Shown here piece after piece: positions 1 to 8,855 of a stretch of DNA of 13,454 nucleotides. Position 1 is the first letter of the stretch. Each line of letters opens with the position of its first letter. This DNA is from Actinomycetes bacterium (GTDB taxonomy: Bacteria > Actinomycetota > Actinomycetes > Actinomycetales > Cellulomonadaceae): NCBI GenBank assembly GCA_023430425.1, contig JAEZAR010000145.1:1-13454 (forward strand), written 5' to 3'. The position numbers were made by a program, and so were the translations under genes. Below the pieces are notes generated by a model, which worked only from the letters and a program-made list of their open reading frames with translations, ran no database searches and was not told the DNA's origin.

Positions 1-1
1 G

Positions 2-2380
<2,379 letters not shown>

Positions 2381-2381
2381 G

Positions 2382-2401
2382 CGTCGGGCCGGCCGCCGAC
2401 G
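2382..2401 (+). terminator. Possible hairpin terminator after ligA
   Basis: An inverted repeat CGTCGG (2382-2387) and CCGACG (2396-2401) begins one base after the ligA stop codon. It would form a six-base-pair stem with an eight-base loop. There is no run of T residues after it, which is common for high-GC actinobacteria. The stem is short and such repeats occur often in GC-rich DNA, so confidence is low. The rest of the 2381-2580 spacer holds the palindrome and promoter described separately and no gene that I can see. Confidence 0.35.
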
Positions 2402-2484
2402 AGACGGTCGCGGACGGGTCCCTCGGGCGGCGCAGAACGGGCGCCCCGCCCGGCTCGCGGCGGTGACGCCCGCCGACACGCGCC

Positions 2485-2498
2485 GTCCCCCGGGGGAC
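2485..2498. repeat. Perfect 14-bp palindrome upstream of the GntR gene
   Basis: GTCCCCCGGGGGAC reads the same on both strands. CGCCG (2481-2485) and CGGCG (2499-2503) flank it and can extend the pairing if one C is bulged. It covers the place where the -35 element of the proposed regulator promoter would lie. It could therefore be a protein-binding site, or part of a terminator for ligA transcripts. Function is inferred from position only. Confidence 0.4.
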
Positions 2499-2507
2499 CG
2501 GCGGGCC

Positions 2508-2526
2508 GACCGGATACGATTCGGTC
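2508..2526 (+). promoter_or_regulatory. Probable -10 region and imperfect palindrome of the GntR gene
   Basis: The AT-richest part of this spacer contains TACGAT (2515-2520), a fair match to the TAnnnT -10 element, placing the start of transcription near 2527 and giving a leader of about 55 bases. No good -35 hexamer is visible; GGGGAC (2493-2498) is at the right distance. The -10 lies inside an imperfect palindrome with outer arms GACCG (2508-2512) and CGGTC (2522-2526). That layout would suit autoregulation by the GntR protein encoded just downstream. Confidence 0.4.
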
Positions 2527-2580
2527 CCTACTCGGCGCCAGGGCTGTCGCGCCGACGGGACGACACGGAGCGGAGGTGCC

Positions 2581-3294
2581 GTGCACGACCACGCACCGCC
2601 GCGCGAGCAGCCTCCGTCGCGCCGGGCGCCGGCCGGCCCGATGGGCAGCGAGATCTACGAGAACCTCCTGTCCCGGATCCTGTCCCTCGAGGTGGCCCCG
2701 GGCGACCGCATCACGATCGACGCCGTCGCCCGCGAGTTCGGCGTGTCGCAGACGCCGATCCGCGAGGCGCTCCACCGGCTCGAGAGCGAGGGCGTGGTGG
2801 TGCGCACGCACCTGGCCGGGTACCGCGTCGCGGCGCCGATGGCGCGCGAGGAGTTCGAGCAGCTGGTCGAGATGCGCCTCCTGCTGGAGCCGGCCGTCGC
2901 GCACCGCGCGGCCGAGCGGGCCACGCCCGACGTCGTCGCGGCGATGCGCGCGCTCAACGAGCACATGGCGGAGGGCGCCGCGGGCGGCGCCGGATCGGCG
3001 TACGCGCTGTTCGCGCGCCTGGACGCGGAGCTGCACGACGAGATCGCCGCCGCCGGCGGCAACCAGGTGATCCGGACCGCGCTCGCGCGGCTGCACACCC
3101 ACGTGCGGCTGTTCCGTCTGAGCTACAACGTGGAGATCACGTCCCAGGCGCTGGTCGAGCACGACGCCGTGCTCCGCGCCATCGGGACGGGGGACGGGCC
3201 CGGGGCGGCGCAGGCCATGCACAGGCACGTCTCGGCGTCCGCCGAACGCTTCCGGCGGAGCTTCACCGAGGCGACCGCCGACCGCCGTCGCTGA
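2581..3294 (+). CDS. GntR-family transcriptional regulator, FCD (FadR-like) subgroup
   Basis: A 237-residue DNA-binding regulator. Residues about 24-87 form the GntR winged helix-turn-helix, including the typical SQTPIREALHRLESEG stretch and the wing ending in GYRV. Residues about 92-232 are an all-helical FCD ligand domain. Asp and His residues in LDAELHDEI, in the HTHVRLF segment and in EHDAVL sit where FCD proteins commonly bind a metal that helps hold an organic-acid ligand. The GTG start at 2581 has GGAGG at 2572-2576. The first 20 residues are a proline- and arginine-rich tail, so an in-frame ATG at 2641 is a possible alternative start. FCD regulators usually repress neighbouring catabolic genes and are released by a pathway acid. 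Here the protein is divided from the enzyme operon by a promoter-bearing spacer, so it is the obvious local regulator. The ligand is unknown. Confidence 0.93.
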   Translation: MHDHAPPREQPPSRRAPAGPMGSEIYENLLSRILSLEVAPGDRITIDAVAREFGVSQTPIREALHRLESEGVVVRTHLAGYRVAAPMAREEFEQLVEMRLLLEPAVAHRAAERATPDVVAAMRALNEHMAEGAAGGAGSAYALFARLDAELHDEIAAAGGNQVIRTALARLHTHVRLFRLSYNVEITSQALVEHDAVLRAIGTGDGPGAAQAMHRHVSASAERFRRSFTEATADRRR

Positions 3295-3302
3295 TCCCGG
3301 GG

Positions 3303-3322
3303 CGAACGGGCCGGCCCGTTCG
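3303..3322. terminator. Perfect 20-bp palindrome after the GntR gene, likely terminator
   Basis: CGAACGGGCC is followed immediately by its exact reverse complement, beginning eight bases after the regulator's stop codon. As RNA it would fold to an eight-base-pair stem with a CCGG loop. There is no T tract, so it would be the compact actinobacterial type of terminator. Because it is a gapless palindrome it could instead be a binding site for a dimeric protein. The GC-rich stretch 3323-3400 shows no gene or other clear signal. Confidence 0.5.
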
Positions 3323-3404
3323 GAAGGCCGGCAGGGACAGGGCGGCCCACGGCCCCCGGGCGCCCCCGGTGCGCGGCCGGCGCGCGTGCACCCGTGGTCC
3401 GTCT

Positions 3405-3428
3405 AGGACTTCGGTCCCGGAAGGACTT
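3405..3428. repeat. AGGACTT direct repeats flanking a GGAC-TTCG-GTCC inverted repeat
   Basis: AGGACTT occurs at 3405-3411 and again at 3422-3428, the second copy running into the -35 element of the operon promoter. Between them GGAC-TTCG-GTCC (3406-3417) is a small inverted repeat that as RNA would be a classic UUCG tetraloop hairpin. Lying just upstream of the promoter, this stretch is a reasonable activator or repressor contact site. The repeats are short, so chance cannot be excluded. Confidence 0.35.
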
Positions 3429-3456
3429 GACACCCGGCGCGAACCGTTTCTAACGT
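3427..3456 (+). promoter_or_regulatory. Sigma-70-type promoter of the catabolic operon
   Basis: A perfect consensus -35 hexamer TTGACA (3427-3432) is followed after 18 bases by TAACGT (3451-3456), which fits the TAnnnT pattern of actinobacterial -10 elements. Transcription should begin near 3463, leaving a leader of about 44 bases before the GTG start of the alcohol dehydrogenase. It is the clearest promoter in the window. Because the genes downstream are tightly packed, it probably drives at least the first block and perhaps all of them. Confidence 0.75.
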
Positions 3457-3457
3457 T

Positions 3458-3483
3458 CCGGAATCCGATCCGATTGGATCCGG
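3458..3483. promoter_or_regulatory. Candidate operator: ATCCG tandem repeats within an inverted repeat
   Basis: Just downstream of the -10 element, four 5-base units follow in tandem from 3463: ATCCG, ATCCG, ATTGG, ATCCG. The same stretch contains an inverted repeat GATCC (3467-3471), spacer GATT, GGATC (3476-3480), and outer arms CCGGA (3458-3462) and TCCGG (3479-3483). It covers the expected transcription start, where a repressor would block RNA polymerase. The adjacent GntR protein is the natural candidate to bind. Binding is inferred, not seen. Confidence 0.45.
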
Positions 3484-3506
3484 CAGCCGGACAAGGGGGT
3501 TCCGCC

Positions 3507-4778
3507 GTGGGGGTGCCGCAGCTCGACCGCGCCGCGTCGCTCGACTTCGCGGCCCTGCGCGGCCCGCGGCAGATCCTCTTCGGCGACGGCCAGCGCCGCG
3601 CGGCCGGCTGGGTGGCCGCGGAGCACGGCCGCCACGCGTTCGTCTGCGCCGACCCGCACCTCGCCGACTCGGCGCAGCTGGGCGAGGTGCTCGACGCGCT
3701 CACCGCGGCGGGCGTGCGCACGACGGTCTACACCGACGTGGTCCCCGAGATCCCCACCGAGGGGGTGGCCGCGGCCGAGGCCGCGGCCCGCCGGGCCGGG
3801 GCCGACGTCCTCGTCGCCGTCGGCGGCGGGAGCAGCATGGACCTCGCCAAGGTCGTCGCGGTGCTCCTGGCGCACGGCGGGCGGGTCGCGGACTACTACG
3901 GGGAGATGCGCGTGCCCGGCGCCGTGGTGCCGGTGCTCGCGGTGCCGACGACCGCCGGCACGGGCTCGGAGGTCACGCCGGTGGCGGTCGTGACGGACCG
4001 CGAGCGCGGGACGAAGGTGGGCCTGTCCAGCCCGCACCTCATCCCGGTCGCCGCGGTCTGCGACCCCGAGCTCACCCACAGCTGCCCGCCCGCCGTCACC
4101 GCGGCGGCCGGGGCCGACGCCGTCGCCCACTGCATCGAGGCGTACACGGCCGTCCGTCGCCCCGCCGACCCCGACCTCGCCCGCACCCGCGTCTTCGTCG
4201 GCCGCACGCCCATCACCGACGCCTTCGCGCTCGACGGGCTCCGCCACGTCGTCGCCGGCCTGCCCGCCGCGTACCGCGACCCGACCGACGCGTGGGCGCG
4301 GTCCGCCGCGATGCTCGGCTCGCTCATGGCCGGCCTCGCCTTCGGCACCGCCGGCACGGCCGCGGCGCACGCCCTGCAGTACCCCGTGGGCGCGCTGACC
4401 GGCACCTCCCACGGACTGGGCGTCGGCGTCCTGCTGCCGTACGTGATGGCGTTCAACCGGCCGCACCGGGTGCGCGAGCTCGCCCAGGTGGCGCGGGTGC
4501 TCGGCGCCGACGGCGACGACGAGGCGCTCGCGGTGGCGGCCCCGGGCCTGGTGGCCGACCTGCTCGCCTCGGTCGGCATCCCGCGCAGCCTCGCGGACAC
4601 GGGCCTGCCGGAGGACCGGCTCGACTGGGCGGCCGCGCAGGGCCCGGCGGCAGCCCGGCTCGCCGAGAACAACCCGGAGCCGTTGACCGAGGACGTGGCA
4701 CGCCGGATCCTGCGCGCCGCCTGGGCCGGTGACCTGGCCCTGGTGCCCGCGCCCGAGCCGCTGGGGGAGGGCCGATGA
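3507..4778 (+). CDS. Iron-containing (group III) alcohol dehydrogenase
   Basis: A 423-residue NAD(P)-dependent dehydrogenase that interconverts an alcohol and an aldehyde or ketone. The N-terminal nucleotide-binding half carries GGGSSMDLAK, and VPTTAGTGSEVTP follows. The four usual metal ligands can be placed at D204 and H208 (in GADAVAHCIEAY), H288 (in AAHALQYP) and H302 (in TSHGLGVGVLLPYV), so the active site looks complete. The frame stays open far upstream across the regulator. GTG at 3507 is chosen because AAGGGGG lies at 3493-3499, seven bases away, and the promoter would put the transcript start near 3463. GTG at 3513 is a weaker alternative. The stop overlaps the aldehyde dehydrogenase start as ATGA, so the two are probably translated together and the aldehyde formed here is likely oxidised by the next enzyme. 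Substrate range cannot be told from sequence, because this family includes lactaldehyde, 1,3-propanediol and 4-hydroxybutyrate dehydrogenases. Confidence 0.93.
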   Translation: MGVPQLDRAASLDFAALRGPRQILFGDGQRRAAGWVAAEHGRHAFVCADPHLADSAQLGEVLDALTAAGVRTTVYTDVVPEIPTEGVAAAEAAARRAGADVLVAVGGGSSMDLAKVVAVLLAHGGRVADYYGEMRVPGAVVPVLAVPTTAGTGSEVTPVAVVTDRERGTKVGLSSPHLIPVAAVCDPELTHSCPPAVTAAAGADAVAHCIEAYTAVRRPADPDLARTRVFVGRTPITDAFALDGLRHVVAGLPAAYRDPTDAWARSAAMLGSLMAGLAFGTAGTAAAHALQYPVGALTGTSHGLGVGVLLPYVMAFNRPHRVRELAQVARVLGADGDDEALAVAAPGLVADLLASVGIPRSLADTGLPEDRLDWAAAQGPAAARLAENNPEPLTEDVARRILRAAWAGDLALVPAPEPLGEGR

Positions 4779-6247
4779 CCAGCACCGCAGGACACACGAC
4801 AGGGCACGCGACCGAGGGGACGCGCGCCGTCGACCGCGGCCTCTGGGCCGGGTACGAGGCGACCGACGGGGCCGCGTTCGACGTGCTCGACCCCGCGACG
4901 GGGGACGTCGTCGCCCGGCTGCGGGACGACGACGAGGCCGCGGTGGACGCGGCCGTGGCCCGCGCGTCGGCCGCCGCCGCGGAGTGGGCGGCCACGCCGG
5001 TACGCCGGCGGAGCGAGGTGCTGATGGGCGCGTTCACGCGGATGCGCGAGCGCCGCGAGGAGCTCGCCGCGCTCATCGGCCTCGAGAACGGCAAGGCGCG
5101 GGCCGACGCGCTCGCCGAGGTGGACTACGCCGCCGAGTACTTCCGCTGGTACGCCGAGGAGGCCGTGCGGCTGCGCGGCGAGCACTTCACCAACCCGACC
5201 GGCACGAACCGGGTCCTGGTGGACCACGAGCCGGTGGGCGTCTGCGTGCTCGTGACGCCGTGGAACTTCCCCGCCGCGATGGCGACGCGCAAGATCGGCC
5301 CCGCGCTCGCGGCCGGCTGCACGGCGATCCTCAAGCCGGCGTCGGAGACCCCGCTCACCGCGATCGCGGTCGCCACGCTCCTCGCGGAGGCCGGCCTGCC
5401 CGACGGCGTCCTGCAGCTCGTGGTGACGACCCGGGCGCGGCAGGTCGTGAGCCGGCTCATGGAGCACGAGGCGGTGCGCCTCCTCTCCTTCACGGGGTCG
5501 ACGGAGGTGGGCCGCGTGCTGCTCGCCCAGGCCGCCGGCTCGGTGATGCGCACGACCATGGAGCTCGGCGGCAACGCGCCGTTCCTCGTCCTGGACGACG
5601 CCGTGCTGGACGACGCCGTCGCCGGGGCGATGGTCGCGAAGATGCGCAACGGCGGTCAGGCCTGCACCGCGGCGAACAGGTTCTACGTCCAGTCCGGCAT
5701 CCACGACGCGTTCGTCGACGAGCTCTGCGCGCGGATGTCCGCGGTCAGCGTCGGCCCGGCGTCGGACCCCGCCACCGAGTGCGGGCCGCTCATCAACGCG
5801 GCGGCCGTCGACAAGGTCGCCGAGCTGGTCGAGGACGCGGTCGCCAAGGGCGCCCGGGTGCGCCTCGGCGGAGCCCGCCCCGAGGGGCCGGGCACGTACT
5901 ACCCGCCCACCGTCCTCGTCGACGTGCCGCCCGACGCGCGGATCCTCGCCGAGGAGGTGTTCGGCCCCGTGGCGCCGGTCGTCCGCTTCGAGGACGTCGA
6001 CGCCGCGGTGGCGGCGGCCAACGACACGGTCCACGGGCTCGTGTCCTACCTGTACACGGGCGACCTCGCCCGTGGCCTGCGGCTGGCGAGCCGGCTGCGG
6101 GCCGGGATGGTCGCGGTCAACCGCGGCCTGGTGTCCGACCCGGCGGCGCCGTTCGGCGGCGTCAAGCAGAGCGGCGTCGGCCGCGAGGGGTCCCACGAGG
6201 GACTCCTGGAGTACGTGGACGTGAAGTACGTCGCGACCACCTGGTGA
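4775..6247 (+). CDS. Aldehyde dehydrogenase, succinate-semialdehyde-dehydrogenase-like
   Basis: A 490-residue NAD(P)+-dependent aldehyde dehydrogenase, the usual length for the family. Catalytic features are all present. N164 is in TPWNFP and K187 in ILKPASETP. The FTGSTEVGR cofactor loop follows, then the general base E263 in MELGGNAP and the nucleophile C297 in GGQACTAANR. EEVFGPVAPV and PFGGVKQSGVGREG are near the C-terminus. The KMRNGGQACTAANR region resembles GabD-type semialdehyde dehydrogenases more than CoA-acylating ones, so the likely product is a free carboxylic acid. That would suit the CoA-transferase encoded later in the same operon. The ATG at 4775 overlaps the preceding stop and has GGGGGAGG just upstream (about 4763-4770). 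Succinate semialdehyde is only one possible substrate; glutarate-, malonate- or glycolaldehyde-type aldehydes are also handled by relatives. Confidence 0.94.
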   Translation: MTSTAGHTTGHATEGTRAVDRGLWAGYEATDGAAFDVLDPATGDVVARLRDDDEAAVDAAVARASAAAAEWAATPVRRRSEVLMGAFTRMRERREELAALIGLENGKARADALAEVDYAAEYFRWYAEEAVRLRGEHFTNPTGTNRVLVDHEPVGVCVLVTPWNFPAAMATRKIGPALAAGCTAILKPASETPLTAIAVATLLAEAGLPDGVLQLVVTTRARQVVSRLMEHEAVRLLSFTGSTEVGRVLLAQAAGSVMRTTMELGGNAPFLVLDDAVLDDAVAGAMVAKMRNGGQACTAANRFYVQSGIHDAFVDELCARMSAVSVGPASDPATECGPLINAAAVDKVAELVEDAVAKGARVRLGGARPEGPGTYYPPTVLVDVPPDARILAEEVFGPVAPVVRFEDVDAAVAAANDTVHGLVSYLYTGDLARGLRLASRLRAGMVAVNRGLVSDPAAPFGGVKQSGVGREGSHEGLLEYVDVKYVATTW

Positions 6248-6253
6248 CCACCT

Positions 6254-6270
6254 CCCGGGCCGTGCCCGGG
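6254..6270 (+). repeat. Seven-bp stem hairpin in the gap before the RraA-like gene
   Basis: CCCGGGC (6254-6260) and GCCCGGG (6264-6270) are perfect complements around a three-base CGT loop. The hairpin lies between the aldehyde dehydrogenase stop and a ribosome-binding site GGAGG (6276-6280). It has no T tract and sits inside an apparent operon, so it more likely affects message stability or partial termination than ends the transcript. Confidence 0.4.
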
Positions 6271-6287
6271 CGACCGGAGGAGCAGAC

Positions 6288-6983
6288 ATGGACTACGCGG
6301 AGATCGAGCGGCTCTACCAGGGCCTGCGGGTGTCGGACGTGCGCGACGGCATGGACTGGGTGGGCCTGTTCAGCAAGGGGACGGTCCACCGGGACATCCG
6401 GCCGCTGTTCCCCGGGGCCCGGGTCGCCGGGCCCGCGCTGACCGTTCGGCTGGTCGCGAGCCAGGAGCAGGCGCCGCCGATCACCCCGGACGAGTACACG
6501 GAGTGGGCGCGCAACTACTGGTACAAGGAGCGCCACATCGAGCCGTACGTCGACGAGATCACCCCCGGCGACGTCATCGTCATCGAGGCCCCGGACCTCG
6601 GCGTCGGTCAGCTCGGCTCGTGGAACACGCTGAACTTCTTCATCCACGGCGCCCAGGGCGTGGTGTCCAGCGGCGGGGTGCGCGACACCGACGAGTGCCG
6701 CCTCCAGAAGGTGCCGATCTTCGCCCAGTTCATCAGCCAGAGCATGACCCAGGGCCGCATCGAGTACCTCGAGCACAACGTGCCGGTGACCGTCGGCGGC
6801 GTGCGCGTCAACCCGGGCGACCTGGTCGTGGGCGACGGGGACGGCGTGATCGTGGTGCCGAAGGACCGCATCGAGGACGTGGCGACCTACGCGCGCCAGG
6901 AGTCCGACAACGACCGGCGTGGGCGCCGGGCGATGTACGACCGGCTCGGGTGGGAGCCCGACGCCACGGTCGAGGTCGACTGA
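6288..6983 (+). CDS. RraA-family / HMG-aldolase-like protein
   Basis: A 231-residue member of the RraA fold family (also labelled dimethylmenaquinone methyltransferase-like). Biochemically known enzymes of the family are divalent-metal-dependent aldolases and decarboxylases of 2-oxo acids, such as 4-hydroxy-4-methyl-2-oxoglutarate aldolase and oxaloacetate decarboxylase. The hallmark GGVRDTDE contains the arginine and metal-binding aspartate, R132 and D133. A second glycine-rich motif GVGQLGSWNTLN and the C-terminal VNPGDLVVGDGDGVIVVP barrel segment also match. The usual GELLA-type motif reads GQLGSW, and an aromatic-rich stretch at about 67-90 precedes it, so this is a divergent subgroup and its reaction is uncertain. 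The length fits the aldolase branch rather than the short (about 160-residue) RNase E regulator RraA. The ATG at 6288 has GGAGG seven bases upstream. Next in line is a beta-hydroxyacid dehydrogenase that could reduce or oxidise its product. Confidence 0.85.
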   Translation: MDYAEIERLYQGLRVSDVRDGMDWVGLFSKGTVHRDIRPLFPGARVAGPALTVRLVASQEQAPPITPDEYTEWARNYWYKERHIEPYVDEITPGDVIVIEAPDLGVGQLGSWNTLNFFIHGAQGVVSSGGVRDTDECRLQKVPIFAQFISQSMTQGRIEYLEHNVPVTVGGVRVNPGDLVVGDGDGVIVVPKDRIEDVATYARQESDNDRRGRRAMYDRLGWEPDATVEVD

Positions 6984-7018
6984 GGCCCATGCCCCCGTCC
7001 GAGGAGGAGGGAGCCGCC

Positions 7019-7852
7019 GTGCGCGTCGCATTCGTGGGCCTCGGCAACATCGGCATGCCCATGGCACGCCGCCTGGGGGAGTCCGGGTTCGACCTCGTCG
7101 TGCTCGACCGGGACCCCGCCCGGGTGGCCGCGTTGGACGGCGTGGCGTCCGCCGCCTCGGGACCCGAGGAGCTGGCGGGCTGCGACGTCGTCTGCCTCGC
7201 CGTGCCCGACGACGCGGCAGTGGAGGGCGTGCTCGTCGGGTCGGGGCTGCTCGACTCCCTCGCGGACGGGGCGTCGGTCCTCGTGCACAGCACCGTGCTG
7301 CCGCCCACCGTCGAGCGCCTCGCCGAGCGGGCCCGCGCGCAGGGCGTCGCCGTGCACGACGCGCCGGTGAGCGGCGGTGCGTCACGTGCCGCGGACGGGC
7401 GTCTGACCCTCATGGTCGGCGGGGAGCCCGACGCGCAGGCCCGGCGGGTGCTCGACGCGCTGGGCGACACGGTGACCTGCGGGCCCGTGGGGGCCGGCGC
7501 GGCGGTCAAGCTCGCGAACCAGCTCTCCATGCTCGCCGCGCTCGGCGCGCTCCACGAGGGTCTGGCGCTCGCCCGCCACCACGGCGCCGAGGTGTCCACG
7601 GTGCTGGAGGTCCTGCGCACGTCCACCGGCGCGTCCTGGTCGGCCGAGAGCTGGGGCTTCTTCGACGACCTCGCCGCGACCTACGACGAGGCCGGGGTCG
7701 AGGTGCGCTTCCGTCCGTGGAGCAAGGACCTGTGGGACGTCGTGGCCACCGCCCGCGAGGCGCAGGTGCCCGTGCCGATCGCCGCCCTGCTGGCGCAGGT
7801 CATGCCCGCGCTCGTCGAGGACCACGCCCGCCGGGCGCGAGAGGAGGACTGA
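7019..7852 (+). CDS. NAD(P)-dependent beta-hydroxyacid dehydrogenase (3-hydroxyisobutyrate dehydrogenase family)
   Basis: A 277-residue enzyme of the family that interconverts beta-hydroxy acids (3-hydroxyisobutyrate, tartronate semialdehyde/glycerate and similar) with their semialdehydes. The Rossmann motif GLGNIG is at residues 7-12, and D30 at the end of the second strand suggests NAD rather than NADP. The substrate loop DAPVSGGASRAADGRL, the catalytic K164 with N167 in VKLANQ, and the late SKDLWDV motif are present. The reading frame continues upstream to an ATG at 6989. That longer form would translate the ribosome-binding purine run AGGAGG (7005-7010) as a stretch of glutamates, and the fold starts exactly at the GTG, so GTG 7019 is preferred. 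The stop is separated by one base from the first permease gene. The natural substrate is not evident. Confidence 0.9.
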   Translation: MRVAFVGLGNIGMPMARRLGESGFDLVVLDRDPARVAALDGVASAASGPEELAGCDVVCLAVPDDAAVEGVLVGSGLLDSLADGASVLVHSTVLPPTVERLAERARAQGVAVHDAPVSGGASRAADGRLTLMVGGEPDAQARRVLDALGDTVTCGPVGAGAAVKLANQLSMLAALGALHEGLALARHHGAEVSTVLEVLRTSTGASWSAESWGFFDDLAATYDEAGVEVRFRPWSKDLWDVVATAREAQVPVPIAALLAQVMPALVEDHARRAREED

Positions 7853-7853
7853 C

Positions 7854-8855
7854 GTGGCACTCGCCGTCGAGCCCTCGGAGCTGACCGGCACCGGCAAGCA
7901 GTCGCGGCGCCGGCGCGCCCGCGAGGTGCTGCCCCCGGACCCGTCGCGGCGCGCCGCCGTGCGCAAGCGTCACCGCAACGAGGCCCTGGCCGCCTTCGGC
8001 TTCCTCACGCCGTGGATCATCGGCCTGCTGGTGATCGTCATCGGGCCGATGATCGCCTCGCTCGTGCTGTCGTTCACCAGGTACGAGCTCATCGGCGCAC
8101 CGGAGTTCGTGGGCCTGGACAACTACGAGCGGATGCTCACCGAGGACCCGCGGTGGTGGAAGTCGGTGCGGGTCACGCTGCTCTACACGGGGGTCAGCGT
8201 CCCCCTCGTGCTCGCGTTCTCCCTCGCGCTCGCCGTGTTCCTCAACCGCGGCATCCGGGGGCTGGCGCTGTACCGCACGCTGTTCTACGTCCCGTCGCTG
8301 CTCGGCGGGAGCGTGGCGATCGCGCTGCTGTGGATCCAGGTCTTCGGCTCGGACGGCCTGGTCAACGCCGTGCTCGGCGTGTTCGGCGTGGAGAGCGCAC
8401 GCAGCTGGATCGGCAACCCGTCCACCGCGCTGGTCACGCTCGTGGCCCTGAACGTGTGGACGTTCGGCAGCAGCATGGTCATCTTCCTCGCGGGACTGCG
8501 GCAGATCCCGCAGTCCTACTACGAGGCGGCGGCGCTCGACGGCGCCAGCAAGTGGCGGCAGTTCCGCTCGATCACGTTCCCGTCCCTGTCGCCGGTGATC
8601 TTCTTCAACACGCTGCTCACGATCATCAACGCGCTGCAGTCGTTCACGCCGGCGTACGTCATCAGCGGCGGCACCGGGGCGCCCGCGGACTCGCTGCTGC
8701 TCTACACCGTCTACCTCTACCAGCGCGGCTTCACGAACTTCCAGATGGGCTACGCGTCGGCGATGGCGTGGGCGCTGCTGGCGGGGCTCGCCGTCATCAC
8801 GGCGGTCCTCTTCTGGAGCTCGCGCTTCTGGGTGTTCTACGGGGAGGACGCATGA
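7854..8855 (+). CDS. ABC transporter permease, CUT1 type, MalF/UgpA-like
   Basis: A 333-residue inner-membrane subunit of a carbohydrate-type (CUT1) importer. Residues 1-42 form a long, arginine-rich cytoplasmic tail. A first membrane helix follows at about 45-70, then several more hydrophobic segments; six are expected in the core. The cytoplasmic EAA loop that docks the ATPase is clear at E224-G230 (EAAALDG) with the following FRSITFPSLSPV. GTG at 7854 follows the previous stop by one base and has GAGGAGG at 7841-7847. The stop overlaps the second permease start (ATGA), so the two membrane subunits are made together. Relatives carry maltose, glycerol-3-phosphate, oligosaccharides and polyols, so the cargo cannot be fixed from sequence. 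Confidence 0.94.
   Translation: MALAVEPSELTGTGKQSRRRRAREVLPPDPSRRAAVRKRHRNEALAAFGFLTPWIIGLLVIVIGPMIASLVLSFTRYELIGAPEFVGLDNYERMLTEDPRWWKSVRVTLLYTGVSVPLVLAFSLALAVFLNRGIRGLALYRTLFYVPSLLGGSVAIALLWIQVFGSDGLVNAVLGVFGVESARSWIGNPSTALVTLVALNVWTFGSSMVIFLAGLRQIPQSYYEAAALDGASKWRQFRSITFPSLSPVIFFNTLLTIINALQSFTPAYVISGGTGAPADSLLLYTVYLYQRGFTNFQMGYASAMAWALLAGLAVITAVLFWSSRFWVFYGEDA

Noticed and set aside
3896..6289. A 797-codon open frame on the - strand across the alcohol and aldehyde dehydrogenase genes
   Set aside because: It lies opposite two genes with intact catalytic motifs, and its translation is low-complexity Arg/Gly/Ala/His sequence with no recognisable domain. Such frames stay open because high GC makes stop codons rare.
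6288..6983. RNase E activity regulator RraA or a menaquinone methyltransferase
   Set aside because: The protein is longer than regulatory RraA, sits in a catabolic operon and has no SAM-binding motif; the methyltransferase label is a historical misannotation of this family.
6503..7018. Upstream extension of the beta-hydroxyacid dehydrogenase
   Set aside because: It overlaps the RraA-like gene in another frame. The Rossmann fold begins right at GTG 7019, with AGGAGG at the correct distance; the nearer ATG 6989 would translate the ribosome-binding site.
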